A DNA stretch of 64,000 bases from Struthidea cinerea. Lineage: Eukaryota > Chordata > Aves > Passeriformes > Corcoracidae. Numbering within the stretch: position 1 is the first letter of the stretch; each line of letters starts with the position of its first letter. The position numbers were made by a program, and so were the translations under genes. The notes below the pieces were generated by a model. It did no database searches and was not told the DNA's origin. It was given only the letters and a program-made list of their open reading frames with translations. Below, in pieces: positions 22,401-37,700 of the stretch. Where the stretch lies: the NCBI GenBank assembly GCA_013397865.1, contig VZTI01003892.1, positions 14,871 to 78,870 on the forward strand. Reading direction: 5' to 3'.

Positions 22401-25400
22401 ACAGGTTTAACAGGTCTGGGTCGCTTTTCAGCAGCACTGTTGCTTCATTAGCAAACTCTCTAATCAAGTAGTCCCCCTAACACCATGTGAGGTGATATTC
22501 CTGTGCCATATTCCAGCTGGTAAGCTGGGTTCATAATGTTTCAAATAAAAGACGCAGTCATCACTACTAGGAGTGTCACAATTTTTGTAAGCCTCTGCAG
22601 ATTCTCATCTGCTTCTTAGTGTCCAATAATCAAAGCACTCAGGCATCTCCGCGGTAGCCCACTGAAAATGTTGAGCTGTGTCCTTTGGGTGCAAACATTT
22701 TGTTGAATTTTCACTGGATTTCAACCTAATTACCCCACACCTACTTTTCTAGATATTATGTATGAAAACACACATGTAAGACTCAGATATCTCTGACACA
22801 CAGACTGGCAGCTGTGGTGTCCATCAGAATCACCATCCGTCCTGGTGCTGGCATCTTTCTGGGCTTCACCAAAAGCTACCAACAAGTTCTGGGAAACAAG
22901 CAGCTGAAGATGCTGCTAAGGATCTGCTACCACAGATAGGCACAAAGACAGAAAGTCTTTACCCATTTGGCTGTGAATGAAATGCAGTGGAGGTTTTGCT
23001 TTTAGAAAAATGCCAAGTTTATATCCACTGAGTTACTGTGCTTTCAGTGGGCTGATTCCAGGTCTTTCCAAAGTTACCAGGCCTCTTCTCCAAGACATCC
23101 TAGGGAGTGCCAGAGATGGCCAGTGGTCAGGGTGTGATCTGGGGCATTTCCTCTGTGAGAAACCCAGCGGTCAGGCAGGAAGGCCACACTACTGGTACAA
23201 GTGTCGGGACTCTCCAGTGCTGTGCTGCTTTTACACCTCACGGACATCTCCGGCAACTCAACTGCAGTGCTCACACTTCCTTGTCCTGCAGCCAGAATAC
23301 CTGTGCACCCCAGTAAGGCAGTTCAGCTGTATAAAAAGAATTGGGATTCTTAGCATGGTGGCACGTGTCTAACTTTGTCAGACATCTCCAAATTGTAACA
23401 GAGTCATCAGACTTCAGTGTTCAGTTTGTCACTGCGAAAACACCAGCTCCTTAACAAGCATAACACATTAGCAATGTACATTGTTGCCCTATACTCATCA
23501 ACCAGCATTATTATTTTTGTTTAACTGCAAGTGGCATGTCTTCTTTGCTAGCTTCCTTCCAAATTAGTCTGTTACTCTGAGCGGAGGTAGTAGTACGTGT
23601 TTTCACGGCTTACAATGAGACATTTCTCTCTTAAAAGATATGAACACACCATTGCCTGAAAAAGGCATGGTGACAATGGTCAGGAAAAAAACCCCAAGCA
23701 TAAATAAACCACATTCTTCCTCTCCCTGACATTTCAGAAACAATCCTGCAGCAAACTCCAGCTCCTTTGGCTAGCCACTAAAACCAGCAAAGACGCAAGC
23801 CAAGGCAGAGCCACAAGACTTCAAAAGCTGCCGGGGGAAGTGGTACAGGAAGCTCGTGGAATGGCCCAGTCTTCCTGCTGCTCCTCGTCACAGCAGACTG
23901 TGAACCTCTGTCCTGTAGCTCTCCACAATGACTGTAAGTGCAGTGACAGCCATAGCTGTCACCTGGAAGCACCCTTGCTTTGGAAAACCAAATAGCTCCA
24001 CGCTCACACAGATCAACAGCCAAACGCAGCTGCAGAGGAGGAAAGCTGCTGCATCTTCAGCAGGTGCTGGGCATGGACACAGCTGTTTGCAGGAGAAAAT
24101 GACTGAAGATTTATAATGACAAAATCAAGGTGCACAACCTGAAGGACTAATTAGCTTTATTTCATTCCTTCAAAATATTTCCTTATGGTCTAAAGTGTGT
24201 GGCACCAATTTGGCCGTTCAGTGATCGTATGCGAAACAAGTCAGTGTTGTGTGTCTCATTTCCAGGTTTTTACTGTTATTATCCCTCACTAAACTTGGAC
24301 TGCTTCAAAATTTACTTTCTCATCTTTCTTAAAGGCTTTGGCCTTGCACAAGTGAAAACCTACAGTACTTTTCTGCAGCCAAAGTCTGCCTGGAGGGTGA
24401 AAACCTTCCTCTGCAATGGCCTTGGTTGCCAAAGCTGAGTGCAGTACTGCAACGCAGGTCACATGGCATTTTCTAGGATTTTAAAAACAAGATTAGCACA
24501 GAGAGGTCCAAAGATTGGTTAAATACCAAAACAAACTTATTACCTAATTAATTGAACTAGGCCTCACCTCCTCCAGAATGACTTGACCTGTTCAGCACTG
24601 GAAAAGGCTAGTGTTGACACTGCCCCTGTTTGGCTGCATGTCAGCCCAGAAAGTATATTTAGCTCCAGCGCGCTTGCGGGATTGCATCTTGCAGCTCCAC
24701 AGGAAATCTCTGGAGTCAGAGCTAAAGATATCACTGCACACTCGGAAATTCACAGCCAGCTGTAAAAGCGGGGCTGTGGTGGTCAGAGTGCTCAACAGCC
24801 TCCTTTCAAATGAGTGAGGAGGCTGTATTAAACACTTCACTGTGCTGGGTTCACAGCAGGCAGGGTGCACCCACGAAACCCAAAATAGCAACAGAGAAGG
24901 CTCTTCTCTTGCTGGGATAAGGCTGAATTGATACATCCCATTCCCATCCCACGTTCATGAGTAGATGGGAGGGGGAGAAATCTGAGGAGGGAGAACTGGG
25001 CAGTACTGTGCTGAATGAGCACACAGAGATCTCCTCCTCCTCTGAAGCTTTCAGAAATTTTAAAGAGTTGTCAGATCTATTTCAAGAGAGAGAAATTATA
25101 AAAAAGAACACACATCTAACATAGGCTTTCTTTTCCATTAAAGAATATCTACACATGGGTTGTGGTACCAATTGCATGGCAAGTGAACAGAGAATCCTGT
25201 CAAATCCTTGTCCCTGTTGTTTTTAAATGGCACTTTGCCTGATGCTCTCATGGCTCCTGAGCAACCTCTCCAGCACTGGGAAAGCATGGGGCACCTTGGC
25301 CACAACCTCACCTACTGCCTCAGTCTTGGAGAAGGATCAGGCCCCTTCACTTCACCACAGTTAAGGCATGAACATGACACAGAACCTTTCCCTACTGAGA

Positions 25401-25484
25401 CAATGAAAAGACAGGATGCAAAACCAGCTCCTGTTTCCTGTTAATAAGTGCTTTCTTACTCTACCTTATCATTTTCTCTCAAGT

Positions 25485-25506
25485 GATGGCTAGCTGACTA
25501 GCCATC
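25485..25506. repeat. Short perfect hairpin (9-bp stem, 4-nt loop)
   Basis: GATGGCTAG (25485-25493) is followed by CTGA and then CTAGCCATC (25498-25506). The stem is perfect but short, and one or more of this size are expected by chance in 64 kb. Confidence 0.85.
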
Positions 25507-28500
25507 TTGCATTTCGTCTCAGCTTTGGGAATGCTCTGTACCATCCAAGTAATTCCAGTCAGCCAGAGCACACTTCTCTTTGCTCAGTGACAGGATAGCT
25601 CTGTGTGTTTATGAAGCAAGATCAAAAAGGAGTAAATGTAAACAAGCTGTCCCTCTTTGAAGAGCTCCTTGGGATTCAGAGTGTTCTGTCAACAGCAATG
25701 TAAGGAAGGACTGTGGTCTTAGGGTCCTGCATGCTGCTGATATGGGAAAAAAAGGAACTTATTTCACAATCTTATTTAGATCAACCTGTTTTCTTTCAGG
25801 CAAAAAGCCTGGGGTGCCACCTGGCTACAGCTGACTGGTCTCCCAAGAACAGACAAATTTCTTTGCTTCCAGACAGGGCATTAACTGGTGGAAAGGGGGC
25901 AGGTGGGTGTATGCAGCCTAGGAAGGGTGCAGGATATGTTTTTATTAACCCTACATAGGAGAAGATGTTGTAAGACTGGTGTTTGGCAGCCTGATATATT
26001 CACAATCCAGATTTTGGACAAATCACTGCTGTGCCTGATGCCTCAGCATCCCTACCCGTACAGATAGAACAGTGACAGTTCCTCTGATTCCAAGAAACTG
26101 CCCCAACCCCAGCAAGGCAACAGAATCCAGGGAGCTACAGTGCCAGCATGCTTTAGTTACATCCTCAGATAAAACATTTTCTCCAAATAAAAGCCCAGAA
26201 TTGTATTTCTTGTCTGCATGCACCTAAACAAATCAACTGACAAAAAACCCTTCCTCAAGACCAAAGAAAGAAAATAAATTTCTCTATGCTATGTGACTCC
26301 CACTTCCTTTGAGCAATGCCACTAAAACCATAGGTTAAGGAGCAGGCAGGAGAAGGACAGCAGGATTCTTGGCTAAAACTGAGGGCTTTGCTGTGTCCCA
26401 GGCAGTGCCAGCTTCTGTGGATGCTGAGACAAGCATCTCCTCATTTCTGCCAGGGTGAGATGGAGCGGCAGAGCCCCATGAATCTATCACCGTTGTTGGG
26501 AGCTGACAGCCATGTGTTCCCCCTTCAGCAAACTGCTTGCCCTTTGTCAGGTGTCACTTGAGTGCTGCACACTACCAGGCACACACACCCGGCCCCTCCT
26601 TACAGGCACCTCTGCCGCACCAGAGCAATGCTCGGTTGCCATCGGAAGATTTAAGGGAGGATGCGGAGATGAGGACCAAGACTGGCCATGGCTGCTGCTC
26701 CTGGCTGCTTTTGGCAGCGCTGATGGCTGTGGTGGTGTCTCTCAGGCTGTGCTACACCACCAGCACTCACTCACTGCTGTATCCACAGGAAGCAAAGTTC
26801 AGTGAACAGGATACCCCCCAAGCAGGGAGCAACCCCACAGATTTCCCATGAGTGGAAGAACTGAGGAAGTTGTGGAGCTCTTCTGCGTGAAGGCTCTGGT
26901 CCAGCTGCCAGAGCATGTGCCATGGTACAAGGCTCAGCAGCCTGTTCTCCTGGGGTGGCTCTTCAGCATGGTGACAGCTCTGCAGAGCAATGTGCCATGC
27001 TCCCAAAAAGTTGCCGTGCCAAGTCATTACCTGATTGGCAGATAATAGGAGTCAAGCCACAGTCCCCTGAGTATGCACCAGATGCTTAGACTGCAAAACC
27101 ACTGCTTTGGTTAAGCTGTCTATACTTTCTATTATGTGATGTGCTTTGAGCTAAAAAGGCTCTCCTTGGATAATCCCAGCATTTTAGACCTGTATTGCCA
27201 GCAGCGCTCTCTAAGGGCACTGTTTAGAGAAGTGTCATGTACGAACAACGGAATCACAGAAGGCAGTAATGGAGAAGATCAGCTAGCCTGTCTCTCAGGT
27301 CCCATGAGGACTTTTCAGTCCAACGCACTGGAATTACTGTAGTGAGAGAATCTTGCAGCACATCAATGCTCCTTAACAAACAATGAAAAGCCTGGGAAGA
27401 GGAGGTGATCAAGAACTGTATGATATATATGCCCGTTAGCAGAGAGGTCCTTCTAGAGATGGCCTGGAGAGAGCTCTTGTTAAAAGCCAGTTGGATGAGT
27501 GACATTTAAGAAAAAAAAAGGGATACATATGTCACTTTTCCACAGCTCCTCCCTGGCTCGGTTCAGACAATTATGGCTTAACTACCAGGGTTAAGTTGAA
27601 GCTTTCCACTGTGTCAGAGAATTAGATAGAGAGGGACACTGTCAAGTTCTTTGGGTATTGAAATCTCATTTGCAGGAAGGGAAGGCATTCTCTGCCAGCT
27701 CTTTCTTTCACATCTGAAAGAAGAAAAGTCAAACTAGGTACAAAGGAAAAATGTGGTGGGTGTTTTTCCCCAGTAGCCTTTACCTGTGGGCTTTCATTTG
27801 CATGGCTGCTGGGAGAGGAGCCTCCTCAGAGGCTATCTGGAGTAAAACTGCCTTGCCATTTCACAAAAGGGGAATGGTGCCTTGCCTACAAGCCTCCTCC
27901 TGATGAGCTCCATCAGAAGCTTTTCAAGTTAGTTTCTGTCTGAGCCACCAACATGCCACAAGCCTGCTGGGTCCCTGCCCAATGAGGGGTGACATGCCAG
28001 TGGGTAAAGGCTGCACTGGCAGTGAAACCACATCCCTGCATGTGCAGCAAGGTGCTACTTGACCACCCTCCCCAGATGCACTCCCTGAAGCTGCCACTTG
28101 GCACTGAGAGAGGAGATCTGGGAGCTTAACTTTAACCCGAGGTGCCTACTCAGACGAAAGATGCCTCTGAGTTTCACTCAGCTCCAAAGTGCTGCTGAGG
28201 TTTGGCAAACACCTCCCAATGGGAAAGTGAGAGATAGGCAAGAAAGTGATCTGCAAGCTTCCACAGCCTGGGAGTGAAATACCCTACTCACACTACTGAA
28301 GGGGCTAAGAAAGTGCTCAGGCTTCTAATGACTTATGCCATACAATCAACATCAAGCTGTAAATACCACTGGAAGATATGTCTCCCTGGCAATCACTGCT
28401 TCTGCAAGAAACCTGCACAACGACAAGATGCTCCTGGTTTCTGGAGTGCTGCAAATCTCAGTGCTGCAGCTCTCTCATGTTTCAAAATCAGGAGCTCGTC

Positions 28501-31500
28501 TTGCCTTTCTCCACCAGAGAGTTAAGGACAGAAAATATACCTGCAGTTGGTTCTGCTCCAGATGTAAAACTTTACATCCATGGAGTACAGAAACTTGCTT
28601 AAAAAATACAAGAGCTGTAGTGAGACATTCAGTCATCTCACTCCAGGAATCCAAGTCTTGGGACAAAAACCAAGGGATAAAATCCCACGGTGTAACAACA
28701 TTACCACTTGGCCTATACATGGCCAGATTCCAAAAGGGATAAACAGAAGAGACACCGTTCTCCCTGAAGAAGTCTGGGAAGGCAGAAACTTAAGGCAAAA
28801 TCATGTAGAAATAGATGAAATTTATTTATAGAGTTGCCAATGTAACAAAATGTTATTGATGGCATTTAGTTATGTTTAGAATTGGAAGATAGGTTTTGCT
28901 TCTTGCTTAATACCCATTTCTTAAGACTTTTCCCCCAAAGTTTAAATGGTTATCTGGAGCACTACAAGCCAAGAAATACAAGATGCAGCAGCCCTTTGCT
29001 TGCCCAGAATCCACTATGAGATCCTGAATGTATTATACAGTGGGGATAATATTTCCAGTGTGTTGTGACATATGTCCAGAGTGTTATTGCTTCTTCCACA
29101 CGTCTCATTGCTTTCAGAGCAAAATTTGTTCTTGGATTCTTGCACAAAGACCATGCCAAAAACAATGGATGTGCTTGTACACTTTCAAACACCAGGTTTT
29201 GGCTTCCTGGAGGGAAAGTTTCTGTTGTTGTTGTTTGGTTTTCAGCAAAGGTCTCTTTCCAAAGGCACAGGGAACAACCCTTCTGCAAAACAACAAATTA
29301 CGAGTGTTTTCCTCAACCACACATGTGCTCTGTGCAAACTTAAGAGGATTCATTTGGGAAAGCAGGGAGGGACTGCACCAAGGTCTGTAAGGAAGCATTT
29401 ATTTATTTTTCTTATTTTTCTCATTGTTAAATGATCTGCCTCTCCTCTAGGCCATGGTACACATTGCATAGCTTTAGCTTTGATTGCTGTCCACATACAT
29501 CTCTGCTTGTGAGGTTCACATGATTGCCTCATTTCATGAGGCATGTCCCAGACTTCACATCATAGGAGATGCGGCAGGAAACAGTAACCCTTCATGACGA
29601 AATAACACTTGTGAGGAATTTTACTGCTGTGTCCACTTTTGATGCAAAGAAAGAGAAGGGACAGCTGGCTGAGGGAAGGGGAAGGAACAAATTTTTACCT
29701 TCTGGGGCAGCAAAGCCATGGTAACTTCTGTTCAAATCTTCTGCATGATGCTTCTTTATGCTGACCGCTCTCCACCCATTCTCAGCAGTTCCCTGTTTTA
29801 ATGCATGGCCTATCCTTGCCCTCCTACTTTTCCATATTAGTCTGCAGCAGCATGTAAAGTGCTCCAGGATTCTCAGCCTCAACATGTTTCTTTATACAAC
29901 AGAAACATCTGTTTTCAGGGACTTCACAGGCAGGCATACATATGGCCCTCTCCTTCACACCAGCATCTTTTCTACTGACCCAAATGAAACTTGTATTATA
30001 CAAACCAGTCCCAGCAAAAGTCAACAATTTTAGATAGCAGAGATCACAACCAGAGTGAAGATGGTAAATGAGCCAGTAACACCCAACTATTGCTGTCACC
30101 AGAAAATCTTCACTTTCACCAAAAATGCCTCAGAGAATCTCTATCCACATAATTTCAACAGTCTGTGTAAACTGCTTAGGTAGGTTTCTGATGCTTAGCA
30201 TTTTTACATCTTCTATACCAACACCTAACACCTTTTTCTGTAGAAAATGGGGTTTCCCGGATGAGGCTATTTCAGAATTTGGGGTGCCAGGAGGGGCAGG
30301 ACAGCTCAAAGCCCTGTTGCAGTACTGGGCTCATCTGTGACCTGCCTGTTTTGAAATAATAATCTCACTCATAACTCATGTTTGTGAACATCCTTAATCA
30401 CTGGGTACAGCATTAAGCCTCTGAATAAGTACCTGTGTCAGAAGACAGAACTGCACTTGCGGTCAGGTCCAGGCACTGAAAGTTTCAGCAGCCAGACTGA
30501 TCAGGAAAAAAACCCCACCAGCATCTATTTACAGATCCACATATCCACCAGTTGGATTTTATTTTCATCCACAGTGGGATCTTGCATCCAATATAGCCTT
30601 TGAAATATGAATCTGAAACTTTATGCTAGAGGACAGAATTAAAAATCATTAAAAACCAGTGTCATGCTCTTGAGTTTATTTCAACTCGTTTTCCTTAACT
30701 GTGCTAAAATAATGAATATTAAGTACTGGTGGCAGCAGCAGCAAGAACAGCAGCTGCAGAGAGACATCCAAACCCAATCCATGCTACAAAAGGAAAGAAG
30801 TAATAAAATTTCTCTCCTTCTCCTTTACTTTCTTTTCCTATTTTTTTCCCAAGGATTCTACTGTCATTATTGTCCACTTAATCTTTTGCTTTCCCTGCTC
30901 CTTTCTACCAAGAGGTGTGGGGGACTGTAAGAGGTCGGAGGATTTCACATCAGTCCTCCACTAATTTTAGGTACTGACTGCTTCTGGAATATGTAATTAA
31001 ATCTTAACAAATGGGTAAGAAGAAGGTGTCCCTACCAAACTTAGCTCTGAAATACTAAATACTAAATCTGTGAAATACTAAATCTAATACTTTCATACAA
31101 GGTGCAGGAAGTGTCCTGTGGCATCTCTGTGCCAGGCTGGTTACTGCATCTTCGTTCCCTAAAACAGCCACAGTAACAATTTATGAGTTCTGTAAGTTGA
31201 CCTTGTTAGTGTAATGTTTACTGTACAAATGTAATGATTTTTTTTCATTAAAGGCTACCAAGAATGAAATGAGTAGTCCTGGCAAGCCATCCATGAGTGG
31301 TCATGGGTCTGCTGAGGGACAAAATGTGCCCTGTCAGCACTGTAGGTCTGACTGCCTGCCTCTAGCCAGCTAACAAATGGTTTGGGAAGGACTCCACACA
31401 AACCAGAGGGGAACAAGAACAAAAACTGAGGAAGTTCAGAGAGGGACTCTATGAAAAAGAAAAGCATTTGCTGAGGAAAGACAACTGAGAAGGACATCTA

Positions 31501-34500
31501 CTGGGATGTCCTGAAAAATCTACTGGAGGTACCATCTGCTGGGCAGGCAGGTGTGCATGAGCACCACTGATTTAAAATACATTTAATCACGGGGACTATC
31601 CCTACTGTTAATAAGGAAAACTTGGTTTGCCGCTGGCCATGTGCTCCTATGAGGAAGCCAAACAGATTTGTCCAAACTCAGCCCAGTTGACCACAAGTTA
31701 GTACATACAGCCTACAGCCCAGTGTAGGGGTAGGAAGATGTCAGACATGCGACTGGGGAAAGGTAACAGCTTGATGAGCAAGCCTTGCAACGCAGACTTG
31801 AGAGAGTCCAGGAAGGAAACAGAGGAGTTCCTAGTTCTGTCACTGCTGCAAGTCTCACTTGAGTTTTGGACGCTTCAGAAAGTTAACTTTCATTACAGTC
31901 TTCCACTTAATAACTGTACAGCATTAGTTTGAAGGATCTGGAGGCAGTCAACAGTTGTCATCTGGGACACACCAGGGGGCCAGAGCCCTATCTCAGCCAT
32001 CGTGTGTGGCTTTCTTTGCACATTAGGAAGGCTGATAGAGGAGCTTTACTGGTGAGCTGTATTTTTTTACCATGACAGTAGTTTAGACTCAAGTTATACT
32101 ATTGATAATTTACCCTTTGAAGCTGACAAATACAGACAATGAAAATACATGTTCTGCTGCCCCTTGCTCTCTCAAAGCGCTTTTCTCTATAGACACACAG
32201 ACACATGTAAAAATTAAGCAAGAAAAATTGTCCTATATTTGAATTTTTTTAAACATCAAGCTAGGGGACTTGGGCAAGGGCATTGTGTTTATCAGAACTA
32301 CATTCCTGTCAGGAAAATGCTGTAGCTGATTGGTTTCTTAAAAAAAAAAAGAGAAGAAAATGAAAGAAAAAAGTAACATGCCTGTGCAGCAGAAATTATA
32401 GAAACAGTCCTTCAGAGCAGGCAATAAGAGACCTGGCAGTTTTCTCTGGCTGTGTAGCTCAGTGTGACTAACACGAGCAAATGTCAACACATGCTCCCTA
32501 AACCCTCAACCAGCCCAATCTAGCAGGGACTGTCCTCAATGATGAGTTCCTTAAATCAAGGATCCAAGCATCAGTGTGATGGATGCGCTGCTCCAAGCGG
32601 TGTGGAGCATCGCCACGCTGGGTGAGCTGATAAACAGCCACCCAGGGCTGATGAGATCTGCCTGCTCCTCTCCTGCACGGCTGCAGTGTTGTATCCAGGA
32701 CTCACAGCACAGAAACGTGCTGCAGAGCCCAAGCCTGCACCAGATCCATCCTCCTGCCTGGAGTGAAGGGCTGTAAGAACCACTTTGCCTCATTTGCAGT
32801 CCGGCTCTGCTTTCCCCTGCTGAACACCTATGTCCCTGCCTCTCAGCTCTCCATGATGGGACAGCCAAAACTGACAGGTTGCTCTGCAGACAGCACAGAG
32901 GGGAGCAGCTCTCAGCTGCCGCTCGCTGCAACTGCCAGGGGGTGTTTGTCGGGGTGGCTGGTGGCAGACCTCTATATAACTGGGAGTAAATGGGGCTTCT
33001 TTGTGTCTTTCATGCCTTTGTGTACAACTGAAGTGCGGGACAATGAGAATGGAAACATTTTGCCTGTTGTTGACATCCAACTGCCTCCTGGAGGATACAG
33101 TCTCCACCAGACAGATGGCTAATTTCTTTACCCTAACCTCCGCCTCCAGCAGTCCAGTGTTAGTATGATGTTCTGCCCCTGGAGTGAAGCCCTAATTGCT
33201 GTCAAACGTTCAGAGACAAAAGTGGGTGTCTATATATCACTCATGCAAGTGTTGTTACCAGGGTGTGAATTAAACAGCAGAAGCCACTTGTCAATTGACT
33301 CCAATCTGAGCCACTTTGCTTAAACCCTGGCTTGCATTTTAAAGGATGAAGGTTGACGATTTTTATTTCAGTGCAGGCAGGGACTGCGTGCACCAGAAGA
33401 TGAAGCATCATTCACTGAAGGACCCTCAGCCACTCTGCCTTCATTAGGCTTACAAAGGACATGGGGTGCTCTTTCCCCTGATCATTCAGAAATAATCCCA
33501 TTTTCCTCCCATGAAGAAAAATGTTCATTTTCCTTTGTCCTCACCAGCTAAACACAAGTGTCTGTTCAGCCTGAGATGCGCACTGAGCACAAAGCCAAGA
33601 CAGAGTTCCTCATTTGTCTTGCTCACACATAAGACGTATTTTGGGACTCACGAAGTTCTTGTTTCCCAAAGATGCGGCTACCACAGAACAGGCAGGTAAT
33701 ACTAATGGCCAGACGGTGACAGTCAGCTATTGGGAGGCTGATCAGATGCACATTTATTGTCAAATTATGTTGTGTGACAGCACGGGCTGCTGAACACCAT
33801 TTTAACATGCAGAGTAACACCTCAGGAGGCTCTACATTATGCATTCAGTGGGCTATTTTCAGACTAAACAGCATGTCAGTGGCTGTGTTTATCCTTTTCC
33901 ACCTGGGCAGAGGAAACAGTTCAATGTTCCTCCAGGGAATTAATACATATTACAACCCACACGTCGATTCTCCTCAACAGACAGAAATGGCCAGACATAT
34001 TACATGTCTCCAGAAAATATTGAGGTCCTGACAAAGAGGGATTGCTAGGGGAAAAGATGAGTTTGAGCAGAGATCCTGAGTTTAAAAGAAGCCAAATTCC
34101 CCAGGTTCTGCATGAAACCCTGCCTGCTCTCCCCTCGTGCTGAAGTGCACATGCACAAGCGGCACATGGACACGCAGAGCCACTTGGGCAAGAGCTTCTG
34201 ACAGCACTGTGAGAGGGGAATGCTTTTCCTGGGTCTGAAAGTGGTGGTGGGAGTCAGGCGAGCCAAACCACATCAGTGTCTGCCCTGCGACGCTGCTGGG
34301 CTGAGAAGGCAGCATCTGCAATGGGGCTCATGGGGGCTTTCCCCCTCTCCCTGTCTCTTTCCCAGCATGATTTACTTCCACTTGCTGAGAATACTTCATC
34401 TCATACCCTTTAACAAATTCTGCTGGTGGCTTCCTGGGAATGGATTCATTCCCATGCCTGTGACTCCAAAGCAGTGACTGGAAAATGAAAAATCAGTATT

Positions 34501-34752
34501 CTTCCTCTTCTTTTTCTTCCCTTAACCCACACAGCTTTGATAAAAAATGGCACCCGCAACAAGCTGTTCTCCCCAGAACTTGGATAACACCTGGGGAGTT
34601 TTCCTAGACATAGCAAGGCCAACAAAGAGCAATAAAAATGTTACAGGATGCCCATGTGTTTTTGGCTTATAGAGGGGACGGAAGGGGATGGACATGGCCT
34701 ATCTAGAGATGGTGAGGGTGGGGGACATCACTGCCAGCAATGGCAGGGAGAA

Positions 34753-34774
34753 GGGGTGAGGGAAGGGAGGTGGG
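34753..34774 (+). other. G-quadruplex candidate
   Basis: Four G runs with short loops (GGGG TGA GGG AA GGG AGGT GGG) fit the standard G3+N1-7 pattern on the plus strand, which is the non-template side for transcription in the opposite direction. Function is unknown. Confidence 0.6.
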
Positions 34775-37700
34775 CGGTCAAAACCTTATGGCAAGAGAGT
34801 GGTACCAAGGGCAGGTCTTCTCCTTTGAGAGCTCATGGCCTGGCACAGATCAGGAGGTGCAAAGAGGAACCTGAGCCCTGAAGGCAAGACCCAGGTCTCA
34901 GCCCACCATGTCAGGCTCCTAGAAGGGATTCAAGTCAAGATGCTGACTCTGCCATTTATTTATTCCCAGATTTAAGTGGCTGCTCTACAGTACTTATCAA
35001 ATTTGGCACAGTCTGGGCTCAGAGCAGCTTGAGATCCAAACGGAGTCACTGTTAATTAAACACCTCTAATTAAACACAGAGACATGGTAGGTGGTTCTTG
35101 AAGTCCCTGAGATGAAGACCACTGAGAGCTCAGAGTGTCTCTTGGGGAAAGCTCCATAGCCCTCTCATGCCCTCACATTCCTCCTGAGGCATTGGCTCCC
35201 ACCCACTGTCCAGGATGGGATGCTAGGTTGGGATGCCAGTTCCATGGGCTCAGGCTGTCACTGTCAGGTGCTTAATGTCCCCCCCGCCCCCAGCATTTTC
35301 AGGACAGGGAGGGCAGCAAGGGAGGAAGCAACATGTATTCTGTGAGCAGCTCTGACATGGGAGATCACAAGGTCAGCGGTCCCCTCTCTCCACCAGTAAA
35401 ACCTAAACCCAACTTGAAATGAAAGAGTGTTTATTAAAATTGACATTTCTGTGGTGCCTGCCCAGCTGATTAGAAGTAACAGCTGTGAAGCCAGCAGTGA
35501 AGAGGCCTGATATCCCAGAAGCTGCAAAACCACTTTATATCCTGTTTTATGACTGACTTAACAGCCACATGAAAAGATTTAGAGCCAAGTTTCTGCAGAC
35601 TGAGAGGACCACACAGCTCCACATAAGCACCTGCAGTGCCTCTCTGGGGCTGGGGCATACACCAGGAATGGTCGTGTGAGCACCCATGGGACCTGGGAGG
35701 GTCTGCTGGCACTTGCAGAAGGTGGAGGTGGTTCCCAGCTGCTCCAGGCTGGGCAGTGGGGGATGGAGGTGCTACTGGCAGCTCCTCAGAGGCAGGTATG
35801 CTCCTCCTCAAAGTGATGGCAAAGCACATTTGGGAAGGTTTTCTGTGGCAGAGGAATATTGAATTCATTATGCTGCAGGGAAAAACTTAGAGGTTAAAAT
35901 GAAATGGCAGCAGGTGCATCTAGTAAGATTACAAGGTTCCCCTGGGATGCACTGGGAGAACAGTTTCACTGTGTATTTCAAACCAGGCTATACTGTTGAA
36001 ATCAACAGGATTTTAGTTGCAAAAGGCGAGCTAATTGGGAATTCAGTTAGTGATTATTCAGGTATAAGGCACAACACAGCCAGAGATGTGCTCAAACAAA
36101 ATCTGCTTGATCCAAGTTAGGAAGAACAAAGTGGATATACCTCCTGAGTACAAATGTGAGAGACCTGAGTATGGAGATACAGGTGGAAAGTACACCTTGC
36201 AGAGATTTCTGTACTGTCATTAAAAAGACATTACAGTGAGAACAGAATGAAATATATCATGCTAAAATACCATTTAGATTCTGAGGCTCTCTGCTTTAAT
36301 ACCTTGCACAGCCTCAGAGGAGGGGCTAGATATGCCACAGCCTGAATTAAGGCAAGCGGTTCCCAGATCTGTAGTTTACAGATAACCTTATGCAATGAAC
36401 TGAAACAAACCTTTGACTTTATTTTTCTATATCTGTAAAAAAAATAGAACAAACTGTAATTCTGCCATGTTGCATCTAAACAGAACCTGTACAGCCACAT
36501 TTCAGATGTGCTTATAAGGCAGAACTGACAGCCTGAATGGAGGAGATGCTCTGAAGATCCTATACAACCCTTCAAATAAATCTCTGAATTTCTATTTGAG
36601 CCAATCAATCAGGCTTTCCAAGTGTCAGCTGGTAACACACACATCTGTCAGCATCCAAGTGCTGCACTCATAGGGTAAGCTGTATTCACAGCTGGAAACT
36701 TAGTTTAGCCGTTGCTCACACTTAAGTAAAAGATAACCCTGGATTATGCATTTCATACAGCAGAGGTTAAAAACAGGACTGGGGTTTGGGTTAATACCAG
36801 TACAATGTTTCTCTCTGACCCCAAGCACATATGAGGTTGCCTGTAATAAAGTTTTCCCTCAGTTCCACCTTCTGTGCTGTCCAGGAAAAATAAGGGAGAG
36901 CTCCCACTGCAACTGGGACTCACCTGCACAGCTTGTGGATCCAAAAGGAGATAACTTCAACTGTAAAAAATCCTATCCTATTCTCTGTGGGATGCTTCCA
37001 GCTTTCTCGTGTGAGCATACACTTGCTTACCTTTATATCACTACATTGACTTGCATGTTGACAACTGCTATTAATATCAACACAAGGTGTCCAAGTACCC
37101 CTGGGATCCAACCAACCCTTGTGAGCCTGGAGGGCTCAGGTTTAGAGAGCATCTCTGAATGTTCCACCTGAAGAGATGGCAGTGAGGTAGACATTTCAGC
37201 TGTCTAAGTAGAAATAAATGTGTTCCTCAAGCCAGCTCCAGCGGAACCATGTGCAAACTAGAGCCCCAGTAAACTCTGCAGGAAGATACAAAGAAGAGTA
37301 TTTTAAAATCAAGCAAGTAATGAAACAACTTTACCATGACTCAAAAGTGCTTCAAGGGGCCACAATCAATCAGTTAACAGAGATGACCACACACTTAACT
37401 CTAAAAGAGATGCAGACTCTTCTACACTTTCAGTGAAGGTTTCCCAGAGCTTTGTTCACAAAGGAACTCTCTGGGAGGTACCTGGAACACACCAACTTCA
37501 GCAGCCTGGGTCTCATCGGGGAATCTAGCCCAATTTTCTGGACAGCCATCCTATGAAGCAGCGTCCATGCATTCAGTGGTGTAACAAAAAAACCACCTGG
37601 CAGCTGGCCCTGGAATTGCTGTTTGGAACTGCTAGGAGAGATAGGGCCTTTCTTTGGGCTATCCATCTTTTCCCTCTGACTGGGAACTCCCATAGTCCCT

